Under the pieces are notes generated by a model. The model was not told where the DNA came from, ran no database searches, and saw only the letters and a program-made list of their open reading frames with translations. A stretch of 41,802 bases of DNA from assembly GCA_029266495.1 (NCBI GenBank), contig JAQSWS010000026.1, positions 1,496-43,297 of the forward strand, given 5' to 3'. The stretch is from Rariglobus sp. (GTDB lineage Bacteria > Verrucomicrobiota > Verrucomicrobiia > Opitutales > Opitutaceae). Positions 19,862 to 34,881 of the stretch are shown here, in pieces (within the stretch, counting starts at the first letter, position 1; every line of letters starts with the position of its first letter). The position numbers and the translations under genes are program-made.

Positions 19862-20608
19862 TCACCACGCCAGCTCCGTGACGGAACGACGCGTGGAATT
19901 TGTGTGTGAATTTTGAATACGCCCGTCCGAAAGCGTGAAGACGCGGTCGGCCATCTCGGCGAGGACCGCGTTGTGGGTGATCACGACCGTGAGGGTGCCG
20001 AGCTCGCGATTGATGCGCTGGATGGCCTCGAGCACGGTGATTCCGGTGTGCACGTCGAGCGCGCCCGTGGGCTCATCGCAGAGAAGGACCTCGGGGCGTT
20101 TGGCGATGGCGCGCGCGATGGCCACGCGTTGTTGCTCGCCACCGGAAAGCTGCGCCGGGAAGTGGTCGGCCCGGGGCGTGAGCCCGACCATCGCGAGCGC
20201 CTCGGCGGGAGCCATGGGGTTGCGCGCGATCTCGGTGATGAGGGCGACGTTCTCACGCGCAGTCAGGCTGGGAATGAGATTGTAGAACTGGAAAACGAAG
20301 CCGACCGCCTCGCGGCGGTAACGGGTGAGCGCAGCCTCGGCGGCATGGCCGAGATTCCAGCCGCGGTAGTGCAGGTGCCCTTCCGTGGGAGAGTCGAGTC
20401 CGCCGAGGAGATTGAGCAGGGTGGACTTGCCGGAACCGGAGGCCCCAAGAAGCACGACCAGCTCGCCCGCGTGCAGGTCGAGATCGACACCGGCGAGGGC
20501 GCGCACCGCGGCGTGTCCGGTGCCGTAGACCTTGCCGAGGTTGCGAACGCGAAAAACCGCCTCGGCGGAGACGGGCTGGCCGGCGGGCGTGTGGGCGGAC
20601 GGGTTCAC
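19862..20608 (-). CDS. ABC transporter ATP-binding protein, LolD/MacB type
   Basis: About 248 residues from a GTG at 20608. A longer open frame continues upstream through the recA terminator into recA and is not plausible as coding. Walker A is GASGSGKST (55-63), the Q-loop region is [17 protein letters not shown], the ABC signature is [14 protein letters not shown] (154-167), and Walker B is [23 protein letters not shown] is typical of the MacB/LolD/FtsE group. It powers the permease encoded 10 bp downstream. The exact start is uncertain because no ribosome-binding sequence is evident. Confidence 0.9.
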   Translation of the reverse strand: MNPSAHTPAGQPVSAEAVFRVRNLGKVYGTGHAAVRALAGVDLDLHAGELVVLLGASGSGKSTLLNLLGGLDSPTEGHLHYRGWNLGHAAEAALTRYRREAVGFVFQFYNLIPSLTARENVALITEIARNPMAPAEALAMVGLTPRADHFPAQLSGGEQQRVAIARAIAKRPEVLLCDEPTGALDVHTGITVLEAIQRINRELGTLTVVITHNAVLAEMADRVFTLSDGRIQNSHTNSTRRSVTELAW

Positions 20609-20680
20609 GGGGACGCCAGCCAAGCACGCCTGTGCGCACCTTCCGAATTCAAAATGCAAGCCGGGCCGGACCCCTCCAAC

Positions 20681-20711
20681 AAAAAGCCCCGGGCATTCCC
20701 GCCCGGGGCTT
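20681..20711 (-). terminator. Intrinsic terminator after recA
   Basis: The stem AAGCCCCGGGC / GCCCGGGGCTT has 11 bp and a 6-base loop. On the minus strand it is followed by TTTTTGTT. It lies about 30 bp after the recA stop and separates recA from the ABC export operon. Confidence 0.9.
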
Positions 20712-20742
20712 CGAATCTTTACAGTGCTTAAAGCCGGAGGGC

Positions 20743-21825
20743 TTACTCGGCGGGTTCCGATCCGGTGACAGAGGTGCCGCCGGTCACGGTGACTTTTTCC
20801 AGGATCGCCTTGGTGAGCTTGGCGGCGAGTTCGGGTTTCTCGCGCACGGCGGTCTTGGCGGCATCGCGGCCCTGGCCGATGAGATCGCCCTGGTAGGAAA
20901 TCCATGCGCCCTTTTTCTCCAGGATCTTGTGTTCGATGCCGAGATCGATGATCGAGCCCGAGGCGGAGATGCCCTCGTCATACATGATGTCGAATTCGCA
21001 CTCGGTGAAGGGCGGGGCGATCTTGTTTTTGACGACCTTGAGCTTGGTGCGATTGCCGATGACCTTGCCGTCGGGCGTCTTGATCTGGTCTTTGCGGCGG
21101 ATGTCGATGCGGATCGACGAGAAGAATTTCAACGCACGGCCGCCCGAGGTGGTCTCGGGGCTGCCGAACATGACGCCGATCTTTTCGCGAATCTGGTTCG
21201 TGAAAATACAGATGCACTTCGTCTTGCTGACGACGGCGGTGAGGCGGCGCATGGCTTGCGACATCAGGCGGGCCTGGCTGCCCATGGTCATGTCGCCCAT
21301 CTGGCCGTCGAGCTCGGCCTTGGTGATCAAGGCGGCGACGGAGTCGATCACGATGACGTCGATCGCGTTGGAGCGGATGAGCGTCTCGGTGATGTTGAGG
21401 GCGTCTTCGCCGGAGTCGGGCTGGGAGACGAGGAGGTCGTCGATCTTCACGCCGACGACACGGGCGTATTTGGGATCGAGCGCGTGCTCGACGTCGATGA
21501 AGGCGGCGAGACCGCCGCGGCGCTGGGCCTCGGCGATGACGCTCAAACAGAAAGTGGTTTTACCGGAGGATTCCGGGCCGTAGATCTCGATGATGCGGCC
21601 GCGGGGAAGTCCGCCGCCGCCGAGAGTGAGATCGATTGCGAGCGAGCCCGTGGAGACGGTCTCGACCGCGAGCTTGTTGTTGTCACCAAGGCGCATGATC
21701 GAGCCTTCGCCGAACTGTTTGGTGATGGAGCTGAGAGCGAGTTCGACGTTTTTACGGGCGGCGGCGTCGGGGGTGGCAACGGCGGTGGAGGCGGAGGCGG
21801 TCTTGGCGGGAGCGGCTTTGGACAT
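20743..21825 (-). CDS. recA: Recombinase RecA
   Basis: 360 residues, normal length. An Ala/Thr-rich N-terminal extension of about 20 residues precedes the core. Walker A is GPESSGKT (83-90), and [18 protein letters not shown], the loop L1 region [13 protein letters not shown] and the L2 region [26 protein letters not shown] are all present. RecA forms filaments on single-stranded DNA for strand exchange and SOS induction. I could not find a convincing LexA box in the 170 bp upstream, so SOS control is not shown. The leader is pyrimidine-rich (AGCTCCTTCCGCATC). Confidence 0.99.
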   Translation of the reverse strand: MSKAAPAKTASASTAVATPDAAARKNVELALSSITKQFGEGSIMRLGDNNKLAVETVSTGSLAIDLTLGGGGLPRGRIIEIYGPESSGKTTFCLSVIAEAQRRGGLAAFIDVEHALDPKYARVVGVKIDDLLVSQPDSGEDALNITETLIRSNAIDVIVIDSVAALITKAELDGQMGDMTMGSQARLMSQAMRRLTAVVSKTKCICIFTNQIREKIGVMFGSPETTSGGRALKFFSSIRIDIRRKDQIKTPDGKVIGNRTKLKVVKNKIAPPFTECEFDIMYDEGISASGSIIDLGIEHKILEKKGAWISYQGDLIGQGRDAAKTAVREKPELAAKLTKAILEKVTVTGGTSVTGSEPAE

Positions 21826-21995
21826 GATGCGGAAGGAGCTGACGGGTGTGTTTTATGGTTGAGGAAGCGAGGCAACCGCCCCGCTGCAATAAGCGGCCAA
21901 CGTGAAGCGGGCGCGCTGGAGGAAGCAAGCCAAGCGTGGTCGCCGGGATGATTTTTATGCGCGCCGGTCTTTCTCGACGACGGCAGGGCAGGGGA

Positions 21996-22367
21996 TCAAT
22001 GCCCCCCGGGAAGCGGACCGCCGGGCTTGAAGGCGGTCGCGAAGTAGATCGCACCCACAATGAAGGCAAAGCTCACGGCATAGTTCCAAGTGAGTTTTTC
22101 CTTCAGGACCAACCAGGCGAAAATCACGAACACCCCGAGCGTGATGCACTCCTGGATGATCTTGAGCTGGTAACCGGTAAACGTGCCGCTCAAATATCCC
22201 GCCCGGTTGGCCGGGACCATCAGGCAGTATTCGAAGAAGGCGATCCCCCACGAAAAAAGGATGATCCACCACACGGACTTACCTTCGAGGAACTTAAATT
22301 TCAGGTGTCCATACCAAGCCAGCGTCATGAAGATATTCGAGGCAACGAGGAGGAGAATTGTTTTCAC
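21996..22367 (-). CDS. DUF486 family small membrane protein
   Basis: About 123 residues from a GTG at 22367. It begins KTILLLVASNIFMTLAWYGHL, the conserved start of the DUF486/DMT-like family, whose members are 105-120 residues. Four membrane helices are evident: near 3-17, 33-50 (WWIILFSWGIAFFEYCLMVPANR), 68-88 (IIQECITLGVFVIFAWLVLKEKL) and 92-110. The motif FFEYCLMVPANRxG is typical. It is a half-size relative of drug/metabolite transporters with no established substrate. It is divergent from the glutaredoxin gene and separated from recA by about 170 bp. Confidence 0.85.
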   Translation of the reverse strand: MKTILLLVASNIFMTLAWYGHLKFKFLEGKSVWWIILFSWGIAFFEYCLMVPANRAGYLSGTFTGYQLKIIQECITLGVFVIFAWLVLKEKLTWNYAVSFAFIVGAIYFATAFKPGGPLPGGH

Positions 22368-22508
22368 TGGAGAGATGCGATTTCTGCCAGTGGAGAGACC
22401 TGCGCGCCCGTTGCAATGATTGAGCGGTAACATCACCGCCGCCCGGCCCGCAAAATGCTCAGTCCTCCACCACCTTTCGCTTGAATGGGAGAAATCCCCA
22501 TCTACAAG

Positions 22509-22536
22509 TTGCCACGCCTTCCGTCCGTCTTAACTT
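22509..22536 (+). promoter_or_regulatory. Candidate glutaredoxin promoter
   Basis: TTGCCA (22509-22514, one mismatch to the -35 consensus) and TAACTT (22531-22536) are 16 bp apart. The predicted start point is only a few bases before the ATG at 22547, so the mRNA would be almost leaderless. The -10 match is modest. Confidence 0.3.
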
Positions 22537-22546
22537 TGCTGCACGA

Positions 22547-22882
22547 ATGAAAATCAAAGCCTATCTCAAACCGTCCTGTGGTTGGTCCAATGGGGTCCGC
22601 ACCATCATGCGCAAATACAACCTGCCGTTTGAAGACATTGATATCATCAACAACCGCGCCAATTACGCGGAAATGGTTCAAAAATCCGGCCAACCCCTCT
22701 CTCCCTGCGTCGAAATCGATGGCGTGATGCTCGCCGACATCTCCGGCGAAGAAGTCGAGAATTACCTTCTATCCAACGACTTGGTAAAGCCCACCGACCG
22801 ACCCGTCGACGCGCCGACCAACGCTGGCTGCTCCGACGAGGAACACGCCAAGATGGCGACGAAAACCGTTCGGTTCTTCTAA
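22547..22882 (+). CDS. Monothiol glutaredoxin-like protein (CGWS)
   Basis: 111 residues. The thioredoxin fold begins MKIKAYLKPSCGWSNGVR. The usual CPYC site is replaced by C-G-W-S (Cys11, Ser14), so only one active-site thiol remains. The cis-Pro loop is LSPCVEIDG (Pro53, followed by an additional Cys54), and the glutathione-binding end reads ADISGEEVENYL. The last about 30 residues (from KPTDRPVDAP) extend beyond a standard glutaredoxin and contain Cys95. Such proteins may handle glutathione-mixed disulfides or Fe-S clusters; the exact role is not known. A short open frame precedes the ATG but its peptide is not conserved-looking. A strong terminator follows. Confidence 0.82.
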   Translation: MKIKAYLKPSCGWSNGVRTIMRKYNLPFEDIDIINNRANYAEMVQKSGQPLSPCVEIDGVMLADISGEEVENYLLSNDLVKPTDRPVDAPTNAGCSDEEHAKMATKTVRFF

Positions 22883-22897
22883 TGCTTTTTTGCACCG

Positions 22898-22929
22898 GCC
22901 GGCTTCGCCTTGGCGAAGCCGGCTTTTTT
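22898..22929 (+). terminator. Intrinsic terminator after glutaredoxin gene
   Basis: The 12-bp perfect stem GCCGGCTTCGCC / GGCGAAGCCGGC with a 2-base TT loop is followed by T6. It ends the glutaredoxin transcript ahead of gltB. Confidence 0.92.
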
Positions 22930-23027
22930 GTATCTGTAATTACCCCAATACCCCTTCCTAATAATCGCAGCCCCTGCCGATAAGCCCGTTGGTTGCGCTT
23001 CTTACCCCTGTTACATTCCCCCTTTAC

Positions 23028-26000
23028 GTGAACCACCCGAGCCCCTCCTCCAGCGCCCAAACCGGTGCCCCCTCCGCCGCCCAATCCTTCCGCACCGGCC
23101 GCCCGGCCAAACAGGGGCTCTACGATCCTTGGTTCGAACACGACGCCTGCGGCGTGGGCTTTATCGTCGACATGCAAGGACGTGCGACCCACCGCATCCT
23201 CGAACAAGCCATTCAGGTGCTCGAAAACCTCGACCACCGCGGCGCCGCCGGCAGTGAACCCAATACCGGCGACGGCGCCGGCGTGCTCCTCCAGGTGCCT
23301 CACGAGTTTCTCATCAAGGCCTGCAAAAAGGCCCGGATCACGCTTCCCGCCGCCGGCCACTATGGCACCGGACTCGTCTTTCTTCCGCGCCACGCCGGCC
23401 AGCGCCGCCGCCTGGAGGAGAAATTTGTTCAAATCATCCAAAGCGAGGGTCAGTCCTTTCTCGGCTGGCGCACCGTTCCGACTGACAACGCATCCCTCGG
23501 CGACACCGCCAAGGCCAGCGAGCCCTACATTCGCCAGATTTTCATCGGCCGCGCGGCCGGTCTGACCGACGACCTCGCCTTCGAACGTAAACTCTACGTC
23601 ATCCGCAAGCGCGCCACCGCCGAAATCCGCGCCGACGGCCTCGATGGCGCCGACGTCTGGTATCTGCCCAGCCTTTCCGCCCGCACGCTCGTCTACAAAG
23701 GCATGCTGCTCACCACGCAGCTCGCGACCTATTTTCCGGATCTGCGCGACCCCGCGATGACCACCGCCCTCGCGCTGGTTCACTCACGTTTCAGCACCAA
23801 TACCTTCCCGAGCTGGGACCGCGCGCACCCCTACCGCTTCGTCGCCCACAACGGCGAAATCAACACCCTCCGCGGCAACATCAACTGGATGCATGCCCGC
23901 GAGTCGCTCTTCGTATCCGACGCTTTCGGAGACGATATCAAGAAGGTCCTGCCCGTCATCAATACCAACGGCAGCGACTCGGCGATGTTCGATAACACCC
24001 TCGAACTCCTCTATCTTTCCGGCCGCTCCCTGCCGCATGCGGTCATGATGATGATCCCCGAGGCCTGGTCCAACCACGAGACCATGGAAGACGCCCGCAA
24101 GGCCTTTTACCAATACCACGCGTGCCTCATGGAGCCTTGGGACGGCCCCGCCGCCATGTGTTTCACCGACGGAAGGGTCATCGGCACCGTGCTCGATCGC
24201 AACGGCCTTCGGCCCTGCCGCTATTATGTAACCAGGGACGGCCTTTGCATCATGGCCTCCGAGGCCGGCGTGCTCGACATCCCCGCCGCCGACATCGTCG
24301 AAAAAGGACGCCTGCAACCCGGCCGTATGTTTCTGGTGGATACAGCTCAGGGCCGCATCGTCCCGGACGAGGAGATCAAGCGCCAGCTCTCCGCCGAACG
24401 TCCCTATCGCCAGTGGCTCGACGAGCATCTCGTCCACCTGAAGGACCTGCCCGAGCCGCCCAAGCTCCCGCTGCCTGACCGAGACACGCTGCAACACCGC
24501 CAGCTCGCCTTCGGCTATACCCACGAAGATGAACGCGTCGTCCTCGTCCCGATGGCCCGCGACGGCGTCGAAGGCGTCGGCTCGATGGGCAACGACACAC
24601 CGCTCGCCGTCCTCTCCAACAAACCGCGCCTCCTCTACGATTATTTCAAGCAGCTCTTCGCGCAGGTCACCAACCCGCCCATCGACTGCATCCGTGAGGA
24701 ACTGCTCACCTCCGCCGAGACCCGTCTCGGCTCCGAGGGCAACCTCCTCACGCCTTCCGCCGGCGCCTGCCGCCGCGTCGAACTCGCCTGGCCCGTCCTC
24801 ACCAACGAGGAGTTCGCCAAGATCCGCCGCATGGAGCTGCCCGGGCTCAAGGTTGATGTCGTGCCGATCCTTTTCCAAGTGGCCCGCGGCGAAGCCGGCC
24901 TCGCGAAGGCCATGGAGGAACTCTGCGCCGAGGCCCGCCGCCTCATCGAGCAGGACGAGGTCAATATCCTCGTTCTCAGCGATCGCGGCGTGAACCGCGA
25001 TCTCGCCCCGATTCCCGCGCTCCTCGCCGTCGCCGGCCTGCACCACTACCTCATCCGCGAAGGCCTCCGCACCCGCACGAGCATCGTCCTCGAAACCGGC
25101 GAAGCCCGCGAAGTTCACCACTTTTCGCTGCTCATCGGCTACGGCGTCAGCGCGATCAATCCCTACCTCGCCTTCGAAACCATCGACGACCTGATCCACG
25201 AGGGACTCCTGCCCAACCTCGATCACAAGACCGCCTGCAAAAACTTCGTGAAGGCCACGTCCAAGGGCGTCGTCAAGGTCATGTCCAAGATGGGCATCAC
25301 CGCCATCCAGAGTTATCGCGGCGCCCAGGTCTTTGAGGCGGTCGGCCTCCGCCAGGACGTCATCGACCACTACTTCACCTGGACCCCCTCCCGCGTCGGC
25401 GGCATCGGCCTCGACATCGTCGCTCGCGAGGTGCTCATGCGTCACCGTAACGCCTATTCCGATCGCAAACCCGCCGGCGATCCCCTCCCGGCCGGCGGCC
25501 AGTTTAAATGGCGCGACGACGGTGAATACCACCTCTTCAACCCCGAATCCATCCACCGCCTCCAGAAGGCCGTGCGGACCGGCGACTACGCGACGTTCAA
25601 GGGCTATTCCCAAATCGTCAACGACCAGTCCACGCACCTCTGCACCTTGCGCGGCCTGCTCGATTTCAAGCCCTCCGACGCCATCCCCATCGAAGAGGTC
25701 GAGCCCATCGAAGCCATCCTCGCCCGCTTCAAAACCGGTGCGATGTCCTACGGCTCCATCTCACAAGAGGCCCACGAAACCCTCGCCATTGCGATGAACC
25801 GCATCGGTGGCAAATCCAACACCGGCGAAGGCGGTGAAGATCCCGCCCGTTTCCTCCCGCTGCCCAACGGCGATTCCAAGAACTCCGCCATCAAACAGGT
25901 CGCCTCCGGCCGCTTCGGCGTCACCAGCGAATACCTCGTCAGCGCCCGCGAAATTCAAATTAAAATGGCCCAGGGCGCCAAGCCCGGCGAAGGCGGCCAG

Positions 26001-27683
26001 CTCCCCGGCACGAAGGTCTATCCGTGGGTCGCCAAGACCCGCCACACCACCGCGGGCGTCGGCCTCATCTCCCCGCCGCCGCACCACGACATCTACTCCA
26101 TCGAGGATCTCGCCGAGCTCATCCACGATCTTAAGAACGCCAACCGCCGCGCCCGCATCAGCGTAAAGCTCGTCGCCGAGGTCGGTGTCGGCACCATCGC
26201 CGCCGGTGTCGCCAAGGCGCACGCCGACGTCGTTCTCATCTCCGGCCACGACGGCGGCACCGGCGCCTCCCCGCAAAACTCGATCTGGCACGCCGGCCTA
26301 CCGTGGGAACTCGGCCTCGCCGAGACCCACCAGACGCTCGTCCTGAACAATCTCCGCTCACGCATCGCCGTCGAGACTGACGGCCAGCTCAAGACCGGCC
26401 GCGACGTCATCATGGCCGCGCTCCTCGGCGCCGAGGAATTCGGTTTCGCAACCGCCCCGCTCGTCGCGACCGGCTGCATCATGATGCGTGTTTGCCATCT
26501 GAATACATGCCCGACCGGCGTCGCCACCCAGGACCCGCGTCTCCGTGAAAAATACACCGGCAAGCCCGAGCACGTCGTGAACTTCATGACGTTCATCGCC
26601 CAGGAGGTCCGCGAGCTCATGGCGAAACTCGGCTTCCGCACGGTCGCCGAAATGGTCGGCCGCACCGACCGCCTCGAACCCCGCCAGGCCATCACCCATT
26701 GGAAGGCCAGGGGGCTGGATTTCTCCAGCCTGCTCTACTCGCCGGACACCGCCCCCGAAGTCGGACGCTCCTGCCTGATCCCGCAGGATCACGGACTCGA
26801 CAAATCCCTCGATCTCACCGTCCTTCTCGACCTCTGCAAACCCGCGATCGAGAACCGCGAGAAGGTCGCCGCCGAGGTCCCCGTTCGAAATATCCATCGC
26901 GTCGTCGGCACCATCACCGGCAGTGAAGTCACCCGCAAGTGGGGCGCGGCCGGCCTGCCCGCCGACACCATCGACCTCCGCTTCAAGGGCTCCGCCGGCC
27001 AGAGCTTCGGCGCGTTCCTGCCCCCCGGCATGACGTTCCGCCTCGAGGGCGATGCCAACGACTACGTGGGCAAGGGCCTGTCCGGCGGCCGCCTGATCGT
27101 CTTCCCCCCCGCCGCCTCGACCTTCAAGTCCGAGGACAACATCATCATCGGCAACGTCGCCCTCTACGGCGCCACCGCCGGTGAACTCTATGTCGGCGGC
27201 ATGGCCGGCGAACGTTTCGCCGTCCGTAATTCCGGCGTGGATACAGTGGTCGAGGCCGTGGGCGACCACGGCTGCGAATACATGACCGGCGGACGCGTCG
27301 CCGTCCTCGGCCGCACCGGGCGCAACTTCGCCGCGGGTATGTCCGGCGGCATCGCCTACCTGCTCGACGAGCACGGCGACGCCGTGCGCAACCTCAACCT
27401 CCAGATGGTCGCGGTCGAAAAAATCGACAGCGCCACCGAGGCGGTCGCGCTGCGCACACTCATCGAACGCCACCAGGCTTACACAGGCAGCCCCAAGGCC
27501 GCCCAGCTCCTCGCCACCTGGGAGACAAGTCTCTCGAAGTTCATCAAGGTCATGCCCAAGGACTACAAACGCATGCTCGCCTGCATCGAGAAGGCCGAGG
27601 CGCAGGGCCTCACCGGCGACGAAGCCGTCATGTCCGCCTTCGAGGAAAACGCCCGCGACCTCTCCCGCGTCGGGGGCAATTGA
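23028..27683 (+). CDS. gltB: Glutamate synthase large subunit (first copy)
   Basis: About 1551 residues from a GTG at 23028; an upstream TTG at 22989 is also in frame. It transfers the glutamine amide to 2-oxoglutarate. After a Pro/Ser-rich propeptide of about 40 residues the nucleophile Cys41 opens the glutaminase domain ([12 protein letters not shown]). The central domain, the FMN-binding synthase domain ([48 protein letters not shown]) and the 3Fe-4S cysteines in the C-x5-C-x4-C pattern (Cys1150, 1156, 1161) follow. The GXGXG beta-helix domain (GEGG, GMSGG repeats) closes the protein. The small subunit gene follows after a 106-bp gap holding a heptad-repeat element. The start region is pyrimidine-rich (CCCCCTTTAC). 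Confidence 0.97.
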   Translation: MNHPSPSSSAQTGAPSAAQSFRTGRPAKQGLYDPWFEHDACGVGFIVDMQGRATHRILEQAIQVLENLDHRGAAGSEPNTGDGAGVLLQVPHEFLIKACKKARITLPAAGHYGTGLVFLPRHAGQRRRLEEKFVQIIQSEGQSFLGWRTVPTDNASLGDTAKASEPYIRQIFIGRAAGLTDDLAFERKLYVIRKRATAEIRADGLDGADVWYLPSLSARTLVYKGMLLTTQLATYFPDLRDPAMTTALALVHSRFSTNTFPSWDRAHPYRFVAHNGEINTLRGNINWMHARESLFVSDAFGDDIKKVLPVINTNGSDSAMFDNTLELLYLSGRSLPHAVMMMIPEAWSNHETMEDARKAFYQYHACLMEPWDGPAAMCFTDGRVIGTVLDRNGLRPCRYYVTRDGLCIMASEAGVLDIPAADIVEKGRLQPGRMFLVDTAQGRIVPDEEIKRQLSAERPYRQWLDEHLVHLKDLPEPPKLPLPDRDTLQHRQLAFGYTHEDERVVLVPMARDGVEGVGSMGNDTPLAVLSNKPRLLYDYFKQLFAQVTNPPIDCIREELLTSAETRLGSEGNLLTPSAGACRRVELAWPVLTNEEFAKIRRMELPGLKVDVVPILFQVARGEAGLAKAMEELCAEARRLIEQDEVNILVLSDRGVNRDLAPIPALLAVAGLHHYLIREGLRTRTSIVLETGEAREVHHFSLLIGYGVSAINPYLAFETIDDLIHEGLLPNLDHKTACKNFVKATSKGVVKVMSKMGITAIQSYRGAQVFEAVGLRQDVIDHYFTWTPSRVGGIGLDIVAREVLMRHRNAYSDRKPAGDPLPAGGQFKWRDDGEYHLFNPESIHRLQKAVRTGDYATFKGYSQIVNDQSTHLCTLRGLLDFKPSDAIPIEEVEPIEAILARFKTGAMSYGSISQEAHETLAIAMNRIGGKSNTGEGGEDPARFLPLPNGDSKNSAIKQVASGRFGVTSEYLVSAREIQIKMAQGAKPGEGGQLPGTKVYPWVAKTRHTTAGVGLISPPPHHDIYSIEDLAELIHDLKNANRRARISVKLVAEVGVGTIAAGVAKAHADVVLISGHDGGTGASPQNSIWHAGLPWELGLAETHQTLVLNNLRSRIAVETDGQLKTGRDVIMAALLGAEEFGFATAPLVATGCIMMRVCHLNTCPTGVATQDPRLREKYTGKPEHVVNFMTFIAQEVRELMAKLGFRTVAEMVGRTDRLEPRQAITHWKARGLDFSSLLYSPDTAPEVGRSCLIPQDHGLDKSLDLTVLLDLCKPAIENREKVAAEVPVRNIHRVVGTITGSEVTRKWGAAGLPADTIDLRFKGSAGQSFGAFLPPGMTFRLEGDANDYVGKGLSGGRLIVFPPAASTFKSEDNIIIGNVALYGATAGELYVGGMAGERFAVRNSGVDTVVEAVGDHGCEYMTGGRVAVLGRTGRNFAAGMSGGIAYLLDEHGDAVRNLNLQMVAVEKIDSATEAVALRTLIERHQAYTGSPKAAQLLATWETSLSKFIKVMPKDYKRMLACIEKAEAQGLTGDEAVMSAFEENARDLSRVGGN

Positions 27684-27695
27684 TCAAAAACCAAA

Positions 27696-27776
27696 GTAGC
27701 GAGTAACGAGCATCCCAAACCGCCAAAGCAACTCTGCCGCCCGTCTACTCGCTACCCACTACCCGCTACTCGCTAC
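27696..27776. repeat. Heptad inverted array, gltB-gltD gap
   Basis: This is the third copy of the GTAGYGR element. The left arm has two units (GTAGCGA, GTAACGA) and the right arm about four and a half (27745-27776). Bases 27694-27705 pair perfectly with 27767-27778 (12 bp) across a loop of about 60 bases; the inner units offer alternative pairings. It is more diverged than the two atp copies. Confidence 0.85.
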
Positions 27777-27789
27777 TTCTTAAACCATC

Positions 27790-29274
27790 ATGGGCAAACC
27801 CACCGGCTTCCTCGAATACATGCGGGAACTCCCCGCCGACCGCCCCCCGCTCGACCGCGTGCGCGACTGGAAGGAGTTCCACCTCCACCAGGACGAGAAA
27901 CAACTCCGCCAGCAGGGCGCCCGCTGCATGGATTGCGGCGTCCCGTTCTGCCACACCGGCAAACTCATCAGCGGCATGGCCGCCGGCTGTCCCGTCCACA
28001 ACCTCATCCCCGAGTGGAACGACCTCGTGTTCCGCGGACACTGGCAGCAGGCGCTCGAACGCCTCCACAAGACGAACAATTTCCCCGAGTTCACCGGCCG
28101 CGTCTGCCCCGCCCCCTGTGAAGGCTCCTGCGTGCTCGGGATCAACAACCCGCCCGTCACGATCAAAAACATCGAGTATTCGATCATTGAACGCGGCTGG
28201 GACGAGGGCTGGGTCCTGCCCAAACCGCCCAGGGTCCGCACCGGGAAAAAGGTCGCCGTGATCGGCTCCGGCCCCGCCGGCCTCTCCGCCGCCGCCCAAC
28301 TCAACACCGCCGGCCACACCGTCACGGTCTACGAACGCGCCGACCGCCCCGGCGGCCTCCTCATGTATGGCATCCCCAACATGAAACTCGACAAGCAGGA
28401 AGTAGTGCTCCGCCGGATACAGCTGCTGAAGCAGGAAGGCGTCACCTTCGTGTGCAACACCGCCGTCGGCGAAAACCTCGCCGCCGCCGACCTCCTCAAA
28501 CAATTCGACGCCACGGTCGTCTGCACCGGCGCAACCCTGCCGCGCGACCTGCCCATCGAGGGTCGCAACCTCCCCGGCGTGCACTTCGCGATGGAATTCC
28601 TCACCGCCAGCACCAAGGCCGTGCTCGCCGGCGACGGCTTCGCCTCGCCGATCAACGCGAAGGACAAGGACGTGATCGTCATCGGCGGTGGCGACACCGG
28701 CACCGATTGCGTCGGCACCTCGCTCCGCCACGGCTGCCGCAGCGTCACTCAAATCGAGATCCTTCCCAAGCCCGCCCTCGCCCGCACCCCCGACAACCCC
28801 TGGCCCGAGTGGCCCAAGACCTACAAGCTCGACTACGGCCAGGAAGAAGCCGCCGCCAGATACGGTGCCGACCCGCGCGTCTACCTGACGACCGTCAAAA
28901 AGTTCAATGCCGATGCCGATGGCCGCGTCGCCTCGCTCGTCACCGTGCAGATCAAGTGGGACAAAAACGAAAAAGGTCAGTTCATCCCCGTCGAACTTCC
29001 CGGCACCGAACAAACCCGCCCCGCCCAACTCGTGTTGCTCGCAATGGGATTTCTCGGGCCCGAACAACCGTTGGTGAAGAGCCTCGGGCTCGAAACCGAT
29101 CCCCGGAGCAACGTGAAAGCCGATTTCGAGAAATACACGACCAGCCTGCCCGGGGTGTTTGCCGCGGGCGACTGCCGCCGCGGCCAGAGCCTGGTCGTCT
29201 GGGCCATCAACGAAGGCCGAGGCGCCGCCCGCGAGTGCGATCGCTACCTGATGGGTGCAACGGACCTGCCGTAG
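27790..29274 (+). CDS. gltD: Glutamate synthase small subunit
   Basis: 494 residues. GltD takes electrons from NAD(P)H via FAD and passes them through Fe-S clusters to GltB. The N-terminal cluster-binding region has C-M-D-C-G-V-P-F-C (Cys46, 49, 54), then [11 protein letters not shown] and CPAPCEGSC. The FAD-binding motif [14 protein letters not shown] is near 155-168, [22 protein letters not shown] follows, and the NAD(P)H site is [13 protein letters not shown] (about 297-309). The FAD end motif is [23 protein letters not shown]. It is the only small subunit gene here and lies between two large subunit genes. The leader is TACTTCTTAAACCATC, from the end of the repeat element. Confidence 0.97.
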   Translation: MGKPTGFLEYMRELPADRPPLDRVRDWKEFHLHQDEKQLRQQGARCMDCGVPFCHTGKLISGMAAGCPVHNLIPEWNDLVFRGHWQQALERLHKTNNFPEFTGRVCPAPCEGSCVLGINNPPVTIKNIEYSIIERGWDEGWVLPKPPRVRTGKKVAVIGSGPAGLSAAAQLNTAGHTVTVYERADRPGGLLMYGIPNMKLDKQEVVLRRIQLLKQEGVTFVCNTAVGENLAAADLLKQFDATVVCTGATLPRDLPIEGRNLPGVHFAMEFLTASTKAVLAGDGFASPINAKDKDVIVIGGGDTGTDCVGTSLRHGCRSVTQIEILPKPALARTPDNPWPEWPKTYKLDYGQEEAAARYGADPRVYLTTVKKFNADADGRVASLVTVQIKWDKNEKGQFIPVELPGTEQTRPAQLVLLAMGFLGPEQPLVKSLGLETDPRSNVKADFEKYTTSLPGVFAAGDCRRGQSLVVWAINEGRGAARECDRYLMGATDLP

Positions 29275-29584
29275 AAAAGCCCGCGAAAGCTTCTCTAATC
29301 CTCACTCAGCAAAGCCCCGATGCTCCCCGTCGGGGCTTTTTCGTGCCCAGACCCGCCCTTCATCCGCACCCACGGCCGAGCCCTCGTCCGATTGCGCAGA
29401 CCCGCCATTTTCAGCCACCCGTTTGCGCTCCCGGGAAAATTGGGAAAATTTCGCTCGCCCCCTCCGTTCTCAGCGTAAACTAATTGAGCTGATTCCGTCC
29501 GCTCATTGCACCGGTTGCGTGTGCGGCGCACTTCTTGCAACATTGCCGTCCGGCCTGCCGGGCCGACCACCACTTTTTAGACTC
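29275..29584 (+). other. Intergenic region between gltD and second gltB
   Basis: 310 bp without a supportable gene. It contains a terminator at its left end and a tandem 9-bp direct repeat, GGGAAAATT twice (29433-29450), in an A-rich patch about 140 bp before the second gltB. I see no convincing sigma-70 or sigma-54 promoter, but the terminator implies that the second gltB has its own promoter within this stretch. Confidence 0.6.
29312..29341 (+). terminator. Intrinsic terminator after gltD
   Basis: The 9-bp stem AAGCCCCGA / TCGGGGCTT with a 9-base loop is followed by a short T-run. It lies about 37 bp after the gltD stop and suggests that the second gltB is transcribed at least partly on its own. 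Confidence 0.8.
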
Positions 29585-34117
<4,533 letters not shown>

Positions 34118-34148
34118 TAAATCAAAGCACGCCGTTGATTCTGCCAGA

Positions 34149-34180
34149 AGCCGCGCCCTTTCCGGGCGCGGCTTTTTTTT
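34149..34180 (+). terminator. Intrinsic terminator after second gltB
   Basis: The 10-bp stem AGCCGCGCCC / GGGCGCGGCT with a 5-base loop is followed by a run of eight T. It ends the glt region. Confidence 0.92.
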
Positions 34181-34214
34181 GCATCCGCACGACCCTCACA
34201 AACCGGGAGCCCGA

Positions 34215-34718
34215 TCAGCTCTTCAAAAAGCCCTGGAGCAGGCCATAAACGGTCACTCCGACCAACCCGATGCCCAAGGCGAGGACGGAGTTGGTCACGC
34301 GGCAGCGGAATTGCGGAGTCTCCGCCACCACCGCACGATATTCCGGTGAAAGCACGGTGCGGCCCCGCTTCACGTGGATGAGCCAGAGCACATAGGCATT
34401 GAGCACGGTGCCGATGGGCAAGGCCACCAGGCCAAGCACCGCCATGAGCGTGGCCGAGTAGCGCGCGCGGGCATCGAGCCGGCGCAGCAGGTAACCTGCG
34501 AAGCCGTAGCCCGCCGCCAGCAGTCCGAGCAAACTCATGAACCGTCCTCCCGCTTCGAATCCTTTCATCGCCACCCCGGCAATCGCCGCCACCGCGAGCA
34601 GCCCGGCCGCGGCATAATACAGCAGCCCGATCATGCGAATCGCCGTCTCATGGCGAAGGTGCTCGATGCGTGTCAGTTCGGCTACGCTGCTACCAGCGGA
34701 TGCGGATGAAGAAGTCAT
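34215..34718 (-). CDS. Unknown membrane protein, four helices
   Basis: About 167 residues from the ATG at 34718; a longer frame adds 14 unlikely residues. After a Ser/Ala-rich cytoplasmic start and the charged segment ELTRIEHLRHETAIR there are four hydrophobic helices: LLYYAAAGLLAVAAIAGVAM, SLLGLLAAGYGFAGYLL, LMAVLGLVALPIGTVLNAYVLWLI and SVLALGIGLVGVTVYGLL. Between helices 3 and 4 is VKRGRTVLSPEYRAVVAETP, an arrangement (VLNAYVLWL then a FSPEYR-like stretch) that I have seen in small unannotated membrane proteins of this and neighbouring phyla. No function is known. It converges with the glt genes. Confidence 0.7.
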   Translation of the reverse strand: MTSSSASAGSSVAELTRIEHLRHETAIRMIGLLYYAAAGLLAVAAIAGVAMKGFEAGGRFMSLLGLLAAGYGFAGYLLRRLDARARYSATLMAVLGLVALPIGTVLNAYVLWLIHVKRGRTVLSPEYRAVVAETPQFRCRVTNSVLALGIGLVGVTVYGLLQGFLKS

Positions 34719-34881
34719 TGTTACAGCCCTTAGCCCAAGGCATGCCCGATGGGGCCGCAATGCCCGAACACCCGGTAAAAATCTTCCTCGTCCATGGAAT
34801 CACCTGCTTTCCTGACCGGGCAAATTCCTGATCGACGAATCCGGGGTGAACACATCCCGCCCCGGAGGGTCAGCCCGTGGT

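Noticed and set aside
19862-20905. Long form of the ABC ATPase starting at 20905
   Set aside because: It would run through the recA terminator and overlap the recA C-terminus, and its first about 99 residues are Arg/Pro-rich shadow sequence.
21826-21995. SOS (LexA) box ahead of recA
   Set aside because: No CTGT-N8-ACAG or GAAC-N4-GTTC type site could be found in this stretch; LexA sites vary among phyla, so absence is not proof.
23784-25637. Minus-strand frame of about 617 codons opposite the first gltB
   Set aside because: It is the same shadow effect; the opposite frame encodes well-conserved GltB motifs throughout.
34742-34831. Thirty-codon plus-strand frame reading VKIFLVHGITCFP, like the start of an alpha/beta hydrolase
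   Set aside because: It stops after 29 residues and overlaps no further homologous sequence in other frames that I could see; too short to call even a gene remnant.
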